Shown: positions 1-5,806, counted from the first letter of the stretch. The stretch: DNA of 8,403 nucleotides from an uncultured Elusimicrobiales bacterium (GCA_905235355.1 CAJOLM010000104.1:1-8403), one strand, 5' to 3'. The notes: a model not told the origin generated them from the letters alone. Made by a program: numbers and translations.

Positions 1-87
1 TAATACGTGTGAGGGTTATTTTAGCCAGTTAAAGAGCAAAGTAAGGGTACATTCGGGGTTAATCAGAGAAAGACGGATTAAACTGAT

Positions 88-120
88 AAAAAAACTACTG
101 TCTGAATCCCTAAATTAGAC
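88..120 (-). terminator. weak candidate terminator downstream of the TPR gene
   Basis: Read on the minus strand, GTCTAAT (120-114) can pair with ATTCAGAC (107-100) around a six-base loop, with one bulged base. Five bases later comes a run of seven T (94-88). This would end the serS-TPR transcript. The stem is short and A/T-rich and the T-run is displaced, so the call is tentative. The rest of positions 1-124 shows nothing I can assign on either strand. Confidence 0.3.
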
Positions 121-124
121 ACTG

Positions 125-169
125 TTACCAACACAAAGTTCTATTAGACCCAATAATCAGTTTTTTCAT
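125..169 (-). CDS. 14-codon ORF with a good ribosome binding site, possibly a gene remnant
   Basis: Just after the TPR gene the minus strand carries AGGAG (180-176), a six-base spacer and ATG (169-167), followed by MKKLIIGSNRTLCW and a stop. MKKLII is a typical start for a secreted or membrane protein, but the frame closes before a full signal peptide forms. It may be the remnant of a further operon gene that was lost, a leader peptide, or chance. Nothing supports a function. The AGGAG directly abuts the 19-bp repeat at 180-198. Confidence 0.25.
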   Translation of the reverse strand: MKKLIIGSNRTLCW

Positions 170-179
170 CTTTTTCTCC

Positions 180-198
180 TGAGTACCTTACAGGACAC
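180..198 (+). repeat. 19-bp direct repeat, copy 1
   Basis: TGAGTACCTTACAGGACAC occurs here and again, identically and in the same orientation, at 8308-8326. This copy lies just past the stop codon of the TPR gene (minus strand, stop 203-201). A 19-bp exact match is not expected by chance in 8.4 kb. Flanking bases differ between the copies apart from A/T-rich tracts on the left. It could be a dispersed genomic repeat or a processing signal. Mobile-element ends are unlikely because the DNA between the copies is housekeeping genes. Confidence 0.7.
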
Positions 199-200
199 GC

Positions 201-1378
201 TCATAGCGGCGGCAGCGGACCGACATCTACTCCGGTGGCAACTTGCCACGGCTTTTTTACACCTGCTTTGGCTACCTCATCAAAGCCCCATTTATCTTTA
301 AAGGAAAGCACTTTTTTATACTGCGCCACGGCTTTTTCGCGCTCGCCCAATGCGTCATAGACTTGCCCCAAGCGGTACTCGTTCCACACGCCCCAGCGGC
401 TGGGCTCTTGATCTGCCAGTGCGTGCTGTCCCTGCTCAAATGTATCGCGTGCTTTTTCCCACTCGCCTTTAGCCATGTACGACGTGCCAAGCGCGGTATA
501 GGCGCGCGAAATATAAATGTCTTTGTAAAACGGATCCTTGCCAATGAGGTCCAAAAATTCCTGCCCGCCTGTAAGCACCGCGTCGTAATTGCCCACTTCA
601 AATTGGCAAATCAGCACCACGTAATGCATTAAGGGGTTGGACGGAAATTTGGCATACAGCTCTTGAATATATTGCAAAGATTTCTCCGGCGCGTAGTATT
701 TATTGCCGCGCGTGTTTTGCACTTCAATAAGCAGCAGCTTGGCACTGTCAGAGGTAAACATGGCTTTTTCGCGCGCGATATTTAGCTCCTCTATGCCTTT
801 GTCCACATTTCCTTTGATAGCTACAATAGTGGCTAATATTTTTACCACGCTAGGTAGCGTACCGGCAAAATAATTATAAATCCCCAGCCCAAAATATGCG
901 TCGTAATAAGTGGGGTCCAGCTTCATGGATTTTTCTAAATTATTAATGGCTTTGCGCCCGGAAAAATACGCCGTAAACCAGCTGCGGTTGCGCATGGCAA
1001 ACATGGCACGCAACCCGTACAAAGCCCCAATGCCCATATAGCCGTTCGGGTCGTCGGGATGTTGCTTAATCCAGCGTTTGATGCCCGCAATAGAATTGTC
1101 CAGGATTTTTTCAAAAACCTTGCGCTGTTTGTCGTCACTGAGTTCATACTCATATTCATAGCGCGACCATCAAAATGTGCAAACGGATGGTCGGGGTACA
1201 ACTCAAAGACTTTTTGTATGTTCTCTTGTGCAACGTCAAAATCCAGGCTGTACACGCCGTTAATACCCACAGTGGCATATTCCATTACATCCGGCGGCAG
1301 CTGGATTTCCGCTTGCGCGGGCACGTGCAAGGCCGTTACTAAAAATATGGCGGCAATTAATAAACAAAGTTTACGCAT
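201..1378 (-). pseudogene. secreted TPR-repeat protein, frameshifted
   Basis: The gene starts at ATG 1378-1376, overlapping the serS stop as TAATG, with GAGG seven bases upstream, so it is probably translationally coupled to serS. The first frame encodes a signal peptide (MRKLCLLIAAIFLV..., likely cut after AQA at residue 23) and a helical segment up to HPFAHFDGRA. Similarity then continues in another frame from WSRYEYEYELSDDKQRKVFEK (read in two parts: WSRYEYEYEL, SDDKQRKVFEK) to the stop at 201. The two frames join if one base is missing near 1160-1172, for example GGA read as GA after CATTTT, giving about 392 aa. The C-terminal part has clear TPR-like pairs: YYDAYFGLGIYNYFAG, ISRAYTALGTSYMAKGEWEKA and NEYRLGQVYDALGEREKAVAQY. 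The YFGLGIYNYFAG region recalls bacterial relatives of the Iml2/TTC39 TPR family. It is probably a periplasmic or envelope scaffold of unknown partner. The break may be a true pseudogene or a sequencing error. Confidence 0.75.
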
Positions 1379-2664
1379 TATTTGGCCTCAATTTTATCTT
1401 TGCCAAAGTACGGGCGCAACACTTCGGGGATGAGGACAGAGCCGTCTTTCTGTTGGAAATTTTCCAAGATAGCGGCAAAGGTGCGGCCCACAGCCACGCC
1501 GCTACCGTTTAAGGTGTGTACAAATTCCAATTTGCCAGTAGCGTTTTTGTAGCGCATACCTATGCGGCGCGCCTGGAAGTCCAAGCAGTTAGAGCAAGAG
1601 GAAATCTCGCGGAAGCGGTTTTCGCTGGGCATCCATACTTCAATGTCATAGGTCTTGGCAGAAGAGAAACCAATATCACCCGAGCACAACTCCACCACGT
1701 GATACGGCAGCCCCAGCTGGCGCAGCACGTCTTGCGCGTCTTCTACCATAATTTCTAGCATTTTGTAAGATTCTTCCGGTTTAGACAGCATAACCAATTC
1801 TACTTTGTTAAACTGGTGATTGCGGATTAAGCCGCGGGTGTCTTTGCCATACGTGCCGGATTCTTTGCGAAAGCAAGGCGTCCACGCGGTCAGTTTAATG
1901 GGCAGCTCTGCCTCTGCAATTTGGCGACTGCGGTTTAAATTGGTCAGCGGGATTTCGGCGGTAGAAATTAAAAATTGTTTCGGCTTGCCCATCAGTTCAT
2001 ACATATCCTCGCGGAATTTGGGCAGCTGGCCCGTGCCATACATAATTTCTTCATTGACAATAACCGGGGGTAAAATTTCGGTATAGCCTTTTTTGGCGTG
2101 CGTATCTAAAAAGAAGGAAATAATCGCGCGCTCCAAGCGGGCGCCGTCGCCTTTATACAAAGCAAAGCGGCTGCCGGACAGCGTGGCAGCGGCGGCAAAA
2201 TCCAAAATGCCCAGTTTCTCGCCGACGGCCTGGTGATCTAGCGGGGTAAAATCAAATGTGGGAAGCGGAATATCGCACGCTTTTACTTCCGGGTTGTCGG
2301 CATCACTTTTGCCCACCGGGATCCCCTCGTGTGGTAAGTTCGGGATGCTTAGCAGCAGCTCATCAATTTTATTTTTTAGCGGATCTAGCTCAGCTTCTTT
2401 TTGCGCCATATTGTCTTTGAGCGCGCACACCTCTGCCATAGCTGCTTTGGCGGCCTCATCACCTTGTTCTTTTTTAATTTGGCCGATTTGTTTGGACAAA
2501 CTGTTGCGTTTGGCGCGCATTTCTTCTACCGCAGCCAACACTTTTTTGTAATTTTCATATACGGATAACACTTCGTCCACTTGCACAGCCAGTTCCGGCT
2601 TACGCAAAGACAAGCGTTTTTTAATTTCTTCGGGAGCAGCAACAATTTGTTTAATATCCAACAT
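1378..2664 (-). CDS. serS: seryl-tRNA synthetase
   Basis: Charges tRNA-Ser (and tRNA-Sec where present) with serine in the cytoplasm; class II aminoacyl-tRNA synthetase. The protein is 428 aa, the usual bacterial length. Residues about 27-104 form the charged, heptad-rich helical arm that binds the tRNA long variable arm. The catalytic domain follows: TAEI at 235-238 (serine pocket), motif 2 from FRKESG at 265 through DTRGLIRNHQF ending at 285, and motif 3 GSGVAVGRTFAAILENF at 387-403 with the ATP-binding Arg. The C-terminus IPEVLRPYFG is typical. The start ATG (2664-2662) has GAGG six bases upstream, inside the end of the preceding gene, whose stop lies 3 nt away. It is the third gene of an operon with envelope genes, and its stop overlaps the TPR start, so an essential gene drives or buffers their expression. 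The frame is intact. Confidence 0.98.
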   Translation of the reverse strand: MLDIKQIVAAPEEIKKRLSLRKPELAVQVDEVLSVYENYKKVLAAVEEMRAKRNSLSKQIGQIKKEQGDEAAKAAMAEVCALKDNMAQKEAELDPLKNKIDELLLSIPNLPHEGIPVGKSDADNPEVKACDIPLPTFDFTPLDHQAVGEKLGILDFAAAATLSGSRFALYKGDGARLERAIISFFLDTHAKKGYTEILPPVIVNEEIMYGTGQLPKFREDMYELMGKPKQFLISTAEIPLTNLNRSRQIAEAELPIKLTAWTPCFRKESGTYGKDTRGLIRNHQFNKVELVMLSKPEESYKMLEIMVEDAQDVLRQLGLPYHVVELCSGDIGFSSAKTYDIEVWMPSENRFREISSCSNCLDFQARRIGMRYKNATGKLEFVHTLNGSGVAVGRTFAAILENFQQKDGSVLIPEVLRPYFGKDKIEAK

Positions 2665-2667
2665 AAA

Positions 2668-2928
2668 TTACCTCGTGTTTTCTTCGTCTTCTGAACTTAC
2701 CATATACGGCTTGGGGAAAAAATGCCGATACGGTTTAATCGTATGCGTAGCATACTCTAATGCATACGTGCTAAGCAACCGCGTGCTAATAGGTGCTACA
2801 GAGCTTTGGCTAACCACCAGCACCAGGGTCAAAATACCTAGCGCAGTGATGAACGTTTTAATTACAAAAACAAATCCGTTAAATAACCAAACGGAAAGCA
2901 TTTTTTGTTGGCGCGCAAGTGGTTGCAT
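2668..2928 (-). CDS. small single-span membrane protein, unknown function
   Basis: Encodes 86 aa that I do not recognise. Residues 1-12 are short and basic (MQPLARQQKMLS). Residues about 13-39 are strongly hydrophobic, with one Lys at 24, and form a likely transmembrane helix or uncleaved signal anchor. About 47 polar residues follow, rich in aromatic and basic positions, ending in the acidic tail SSEDEENTR. It starts one base after the stop of the CsgG-like lipoprotein gene, with GGGGGA about seven bases upstream of the ATG, and ends 3 nt before serS. The tight spacing and intact frame argue that it is a real gene. Lying next to a lipoprotein, it may be an inner-membrane partner, but that is inferred from position alone. 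Confidence 0.75.
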   Translation of the reverse strand: MQPLARQQKMLSVWLFNGFVFVIKTFITALGILTLVLVVSQSSVAPISTRLLSTYALEYATHTIKPYRHFFPKPYMVSSEDEENTR

Positions 2929-2929
2929 A

Positions 2930-3607
2930 TTAACGTCCCCCGCGTTTGGCCAATTCTTTAGTAAAACTTTTTACCAGACGTCGCGCAATATCATCAGCTG
3001 CATCCAACGCGCTGGAGCTTTCCTGTGATAAAGAGCCAATCCACACAATTTCCGCCGTTTCCACATCCACCAGTTTAGCAATAACGCCCACCTGCGCATC
3101 AATGGTATATTCGCTGGGGCGCACGTCGGTGCTTTGGCTGTAGGTGGTTCCTACCCGCTGCGTGTATGCAGTGGGTTTTCCGTCAGGCCCGGGCCGCACC
3201 GCTTGTGCGTAAACCGGGTGCGCTTCGGTGCGTTGTGTGGACACAAGCGCCATTTCTTTGCGCGTGGGTGTGTAAGAGGTTACTTCTCCAACCAGCAGCA
3301 CATCTACGCCCAAAATTTTTCCAATCTTTTTGGTGGTCGCCGGGGATAAATAACCCGATACGGAAATATTATGCTCTGCTAGTACAGCGTCCAGTTGTGC
3401 GCGCTCTACTACTTTAAATCCGTTTTCAATTAAATACTTGGCAAATAAATTTTCCACGCCGGACAGGCCGCTATACGGGCTAGCAAACCCCATCACGCCA
3501 ATGCGCTGCATGTGTTTAAAGTCATAGCTTTGGCTAATAACTGTTTTAGGCGTGCACCCCGCCAGCAGTCCGACCGTAGCCAGCAAAGAAAAGAGAAATT
3601 TCTTCAT
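2930..3607 (-). CDS. CsgG-like outer-membrane lipoprotein
   Basis: Encodes 225 aa with a lipoprotein signal: MKKFLFSLLATVGLLAGC, lipobox LAGC with the acylated Cys at 18. The body matches the general pattern of CsgG / curli-assembly-type lipoproteins: RIGVMGF near 35-41, VVERAQLDAVLAEHN at 66-80, TKKIGKILGVDVLLVGEVT at 92-110 and AKLVDVETAEIVW at 177-189. In CsgG this fold forms a periplasmic ring and an outer-membrane pore; shorter family members are lipoproteins of uncertain role. No CsgA, CsgB, CsgE or CsgF gene is nearby, so a curli role is not supported. It is the first gene of the operon leading to serS. No Shine-Dalgarno is visible; TATAAT sits six bases before the ATG, so the mRNA is probably leaderless. 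The region 118-168, rich in Tyr, Thr and Gln, is less conserved in appearance and may be a loop or pore segment. Confidence 0.8.
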   Translation of the reverse strand: MKKFLFSLLATVGLLAGCTPKTVISQSYDFKHMQRIGVMGFASPYSGLSGVENLFAKYLIENGFKVVERAQLDAVLAEHNISVSGYLSPATTKKIGKILGVDVLLVGEVTSYTPTRKEMALVSTQRTEAHPVYAQAVRPGPDGKPTAYTQRVGTTYSQSTDVRPSEYTIDAQVGVIAKLVDVETAEIVWIGSLSQESSSALDAADDIARRLVKSFTKELAKRGGR

Positions 3608-3613
3608 ATATTC

Positions 3614-3619
3614 ATTATA
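3614..3619 (-). promoter_or_regulatory. -10 box of the csgG-like/serS operon, leaderless start
   Basis: On the minus strand a perfect TATAAT (3619-3614) is followed by exactly six bases (GAATAT) and the ATG at 3607. A transcript would begin at or next to the A of the start codon. There is no clear -35 box; TTGCGG at 3639-3634 is spaced only 14 bases away. Absence of a Shine-Dalgarno fits a leaderless mRNA. Confidence 0.6.
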
Positions 3620-3627
3620 TAATTTTT

Positions 3628-3642
3628 AGCTTGCCGCAAGCT
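3628..3642. promoter_or_regulatory. 15-bp palindrome between divergent promoters, candidate operator
   Basis: AGCTTGC-C-GCAAGCT is a perfect inverted repeat with seven-base arms and a one-base centre. It lies between the two divergent -10 boxes (3619 and 3665), over the place where the csgG-like promoter would have its -35 element. It could bind a dimeric regulator or, as RNA, form a short hairpin outside both leaderless transcripts. The position favours a DNA-binding site. No regulator gene is present in the window. Confidence 0.4.
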
Positions 3643-3664
3643 GCGCGCACCAAAACGGAATTGA

Positions 3665-3670
3665 TATAAT
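3665..3670 (+). promoter_or_regulatory. -10 box of kdsC, leaderless start
   Basis: A perfect TATAAT is followed by exactly six bases (TTAAGT) and the ATG at 3677, so transcription should start at the start codon. No Shine-Dalgarno precedes the gene and no good -35 box is seen 16-18 bases upstream. The arrangement mirrors the divergent csgG-like gene. Confidence 0.6.
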
Positions 3671-3676
3671 TTAAGT

Positions 3677-4273
3677 ATGGATGAAAAATTTATACAAAAA
3701 GCCAAAAAATTGAAACTCCTGTTTACCGATATTGACGGCGTGATGACAGACAGCAAACTCTGCTGGTACACCGACGGAGAGGGCCGCCATATTGAAGTAA
3801 AAAACTTTGAGTCATTGGACGGCATGGGTATGATTTTCCTGCGCGCGTGCGGGGTACGCACCGGGATTATTTCCCGCGGATCGGCGCCTGTTTTGCAGCA
3901 TTGGGCCAAGCTGTTGGGCATGGATATTTTATACTATAGCGCCATGGATAAAGCCGCCGCCTTGCGTGATGCGTGTGAGCGCTTTGGCGTAACGCTGGAG
4001 GAAACAGGCTTTATCGGTGACGATATTATTGACCTGGGAGCTTTACACGCGGTAAATTTCCGCCTTTCGGTCACTAATGCAGTAGACGAAGTAAAAGTGC
4101 TCGCTGATTATACCTCGCCCAAACGCGGCGGGTATGGCGCGGTGCGCGATATTTGCGAGCAAATTTTGAAAGCGCGCGGCCAATGGGACGACGTCGTCCA
4201 GCGTGTAACGGACGGTACCTTTGAGGACCATAAAGCCGATTTGACAGTTGTCAATTGGCGCGTAAAAAAATAA
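3677..4273 (+). CDS. kdsC: 3-deoxy-D-manno-octulosonate 8-phosphate phosphatase
   Basis: A HAD-superfamily phosphatase that hydrolyses Kdo-8-phosphate to Kdo, feeding lipid A-core LPS synthesis in the cytoplasm. HAD motif I is DIDGVMTD at 18-25 (nucleophile D18, acid/base D20), motif II is the Ser of GIISRG at 66, followed by a Lys at 92, and motif III is GDDIIDLGAL at 114-123. The small, cap-less layout and the C-terminal GGYGAVRDICEQIL (151-164) are typical of tetrameric KdsC. The protein has 198 aa against about 180-190 for common KdsC; the extra residues are a charged tail after 165. The start is set by TATAAT six bases upstream and the lack of a ribosome binding site, implying a leaderless mRNA. 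It lies divergent to the csgG-like operon and 38 nt before an outer-membrane barrel gene, consistent with an envelope cluster. No other kds gene is present. Confidence 0.92.
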   Translation: MDEKFIQKAKKLKLLFTDIDGVMTDSKLCWYTDGEGRHIEVKNFESLDGMGMIFLRACGVRTGIISRGSAPVLQHWAKLLGMDILYYSAMDKAAALRDACERFGVTLEETGFIGDDIIDLGALHAVNFRLSVTNAVDEVKVLADYTSPKRGGYGAVRDICEQILKARGQWDDVVQRVTDGTFEDHKADLTVVNWRVKK

Positions 4274-4276
4274 AAT
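4248..4276 (+). promoter_or_regulatory. promoter of the outer-membrane barrel gene
   Basis: TTGTCA (4248-4253), a 17-base spacer and TAAAAT (4271-4276) form a good sigma-70-type promoter. The -35 is inside the last codons of kdsC and the -10 overlaps its stop. The -35 is the right half of TTGAC-AGTT-GTCAA (4241-4254), an imperfectly centred inverted repeat. The predicted start near 4283 leaves about 29 nt of leader with an AAGAGGA ribosome binding site (4300-4306). This lets the barrel gene be expressed more strongly than kdsC. Confidence 0.5.
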
Positions 4277-4311
4277 ATAGAAAAGTAGTTTATTTTAAAA
4301 AGAGGATGAAC

Positions 4312-5028
4312 ATGAAAAAAATACTTGTTTTTGCATTGCTTGGCCTGATGAGTACCGCTGCCTTTGCAGCCAATCATCACAACAACGACTATAGCACCTA
4401 TCGCCAATACGATAACCGCTATGGTACTTCCCGCTATGCCTATATAGATGAGGAACCATCCCCCACCTACGGGCTTTACACCAATTTATCCCGCGTGGAA
4501 TGGTTTGGCGGGGTGGCCTTTGGTGCTAAAGATTGGGATGAAAACGGCCAAACCGTAGAACTGGCTGACACGGGCTTTACCGCCGGATTAGCTTTTGTGC
4601 GCAATATTTTGCCGTGGTTGACCCTTGGTTTAGACGGCAATTATGCCGGATTTTCCAGAGGGGACGAAGTCACCTTGGGCAGCGACAAAGTCAGCTACCG
4701 CTCCGGCGTGGCGACGGGTTTAGTAACAGGCCGCGCCTATTTGTTCCCTAAAGCCATGACGCGCTTGTATGGTACGGCCGGTATCGGTGCTGCGTATATG
4801 TTTACTAAAGAGAAAAACAGCACCGCCGACAGCAAGAAAACCTATGACAGCACAGACTTGGCGTGGATGTTAGGTGCCGGGTTAGAGTTTGACTTAGACG
4901 AAACCGTACTGCTGGGGTTAGAAGGCCGCTACAATTGGCTTTCGCTGCGCAGCGACATCAAGGATAAATTCGGCCAAGATGATTTCCATTATTGGTCTGT
5001 CATGCTCAAACTGGGCATTAAGTTTTAA
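4312..5028 (+). CDS. outer-membrane beta-barrel protein (OmpA/OmpW-like porin domain)
   Basis: Encodes 238 aa. A Sec signal peptide MKKILVFALLGLMSTAAFA is followed by a His/Asn/Tyr-rich stretch (about 20-52) and then alternating hydrophobic/polar strands typical of small beta-barrels: WFGGVAFGAKDW, DTGFTAGLAFVRNIL, LTLGLDGNYAGFS, GVATGLVTGRAYLF, RLYGTAGIGAAYMF, LAWMLGAGLEFDL, VLLGLEGRYNWLSL and WSVMLKLGIKF. The last residue is Phe, the usual BAM recognition feature. Eight or so strands fit an OmpA-like or OmpW-like barrel; there is no peptidoglycan-binding OmpA C-terminal domain. The start at 4312 is chosen over ATG 4306 because GAGG (4302-4305) is six bases away from 4312 but touches 4306. 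Function is structural or porin-like; the substrate is unknown. It has its own promoter in kdsC and a strong terminator after a 31-bp duplicated end. Confidence 0.85.
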   Translation: MKKILVFALLGLMSTAAFAANHHNNDYSTYRQYDNRYGTSRYAYIDEEPSPTYGLYTNLSRVEWFGGVAFGAKDWDENGQTVELADTGFTAGLAFVRNILPWLTLGLDGNYAGFSRGDEVTLGSDKVSYRSGVATGLVTGRAYLFPKAMTRLYGTAGIGAAYMFTKEKNSTADSKKTYDSTDLAWMLGAGLEFDLDETVLLGLEGRYNWLSLRSDIKDKFGQDDFHYWSVMLKLGIKF

Positions 5029-5063
5029 GCAAATGCTCAAACTGGGCATTAAGTTTTAAGCAA
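5002..5063 (+). repeat. 31-bp perfect tandem duplication of the barrel gene's 3' end
   Basis: The 31 bases at 5002-5032, beginning ATGCTCAAACTGGGC and covering the last eight coding codons, the stop and four further bases, are repeated exactly at 5033-5063. The second copy lies after the stop codon, so the protein is unaffected while the 3' UTR is lengthened. Perfect identity, including the untranslated copy, suggests a recent slippage event or an assembly artefact. Confidence 0.95.
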
Positions 5064-5076
5064 TACTTAATTGCAA

Positions 5077-5112
5077 AAACCCCGGGCTACACGGTCCGGG
5101 GTTTAGTTTTTT
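5077..5112. terminator. bidirectional rho-independent terminator
   Basis: AAACCCCGG (5077-5085) pairs perfectly with CCGGGGTTT (5096-5104) around a ten-base loop. On the plus strand TTTTTT follows at 5107-5112, ending the barrel transcript. On the minus strand the same stem is followed by TTTTT (5079-5075), ending the convergent pilin-like gene, whose stop codon overlaps the plus-strand T-run. One hairpin therefore serves both genes. Confidence 0.93.
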
Positions 5113-5756
5113 ATAAGGGATAATAGGCATAGCCATTTGTACGCACATCACTTGTCACCGATTTCCCGCTTAAGGTTTGGCAAATCCACCTGGCATCTTC
5201 TACCATAGCCACACAAATATAGCTACCATTGTACCAATAATAAATATAATATTTTAAATTATCATTTCCGCCATCTATTCTAGTTGCAATCGCTTCAAAT
5301 CCTTCCGTACCGCTGCCATTACTTGTTGCTCTATAAGTAAAATATGGCAACGTATAGGTGCTTTTATCTTCACTTAAAGTACCCGCCAGTCAATGTCTAA
5401 TTTATCAAGTTCACTCGTGGCTGTTCCGTTAGCCATTTTATACACTTTTTCGGCGGTTACCAAAGCACGCAAATTAGCCCACGCTTCACTTGCGCGCGCC
5501 CGTTCCACCGCTCTCTGATATTGCGGCAATGCCACGGCGGCAAGTATGCCGATAATGAGTACGACTACTAATAATTCAATAAGCGTAAACGCGCGCACGC
5601 TGTTATAAAATAAAGGAGCCATCCCCGAAATTTGTAATCGGCCACGCTTTGTTGTTGTATTTCAATACGGCCACGACATGCGTTGAAGATTCCCGATAAA
5701 GACACTCGGGAATGGTTCTTATTTATATTTTTCTTTGTATTTTTTCCTGTTTGCAT
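5111..5756 (-). pseudogene. type IV pilin-like (pseudopilin) gene with long leader, two frameshifts
   Basis: Three minus-strand frames make up one gene. Frame 1 starts at ATG 5756 with AAGGAG five bases upstream and a consensus promoter, and reads MQTGKNTKKNINKN through NACRGRIE. Frame 2 (about 5664-5374) contains the prepilin block FTLIELLVVVLIIGILAA, preceded by Ala rather than the usual Gly at the cleavage site, with the conserved Glu at mature position 5, then ALPQYQRAVERARASEAW and LDKLDIDW. Frame 3 (from about 5390 to the stop at 5111) gives SEDKSTYTLPYFTYRAT and the end with YICVAMVED and RWICQTLSG, a likely Cys pair. Restoring one base in GAAATAC (near 5665) and one in TGGCGGG (near 5385) makes a single protein of about 215 aa with a 56-residue leader. 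A mature protein would go to the inner membrane and a type IV pilus or type II secretion-like machine. The frame-2 ATG at 5622 lacks a proper ribosome binding site, so 5756 is preferred. It is either a decayed gene or has sequencing errors. Confidence 0.8.
5689..5713. repeat. 8-bp inverted repeat in the pilin leader region
   Basis: On the minus strand ATTCCCGA and TCGGGAAT flank a nine-base loop (5705-5697). It lies 41-67 nt downstream of the ATG at 5756, inside the leader codons for HSRVSLSGIF. No T-run follows, so it is not an ordinary terminator. It may be a mRNA hairpin affecting leader translation or part of a dispersed repeat from which the leader was built. Confidence 0.55.
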
Positions 5757-5761
5757 CAATT

Positions 5762-5767
5762 CTCCTT
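5762..5767 (-). promoter_or_regulatory. ribosome binding site deciding the pilin start
   Basis: AAGGAG on the minus strand (5767-5762), five bases before ATG 5756. This is the strongest Shine-Dalgarno in the pilin locus and supports the long-leader start rather than ATG 5622. Confidence 0.65.
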
Positions 5768-5777
5768 TTTAAGGTAT

Positions 5778-5806
5778 ACTATATTTTGTTTTTTTTGATT
5801 TGTCAA
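5778..5806 (-). promoter_or_regulatory. sigma-70 promoter of the pilin-like gene
   Basis: On the minus strand a perfect TTGACA (5806-5801), a 17-base spacer and TATAGT (5783-5778) form the best consensus promoter in the window. The predicted start near 5771 gives a leader of about 15 nt carrying AAGGAG and the ATG at 5756. The spacer is A-rich on the coding strand. Confidence 0.75.

Noticed and set aside
2930..3607. A curli secretion system
   Set aside because: Only a CsgG-like lipoprotein is present; no CsgA/B/E/F-like genes or curlin repeats are seen.
4255..4311. An upstream extension of the barrel gene in the same frame
   Set aside because: It overlaps the kdsC end and would bury the signal peptide; the ribosome binding site clearly serves ATG 4312.
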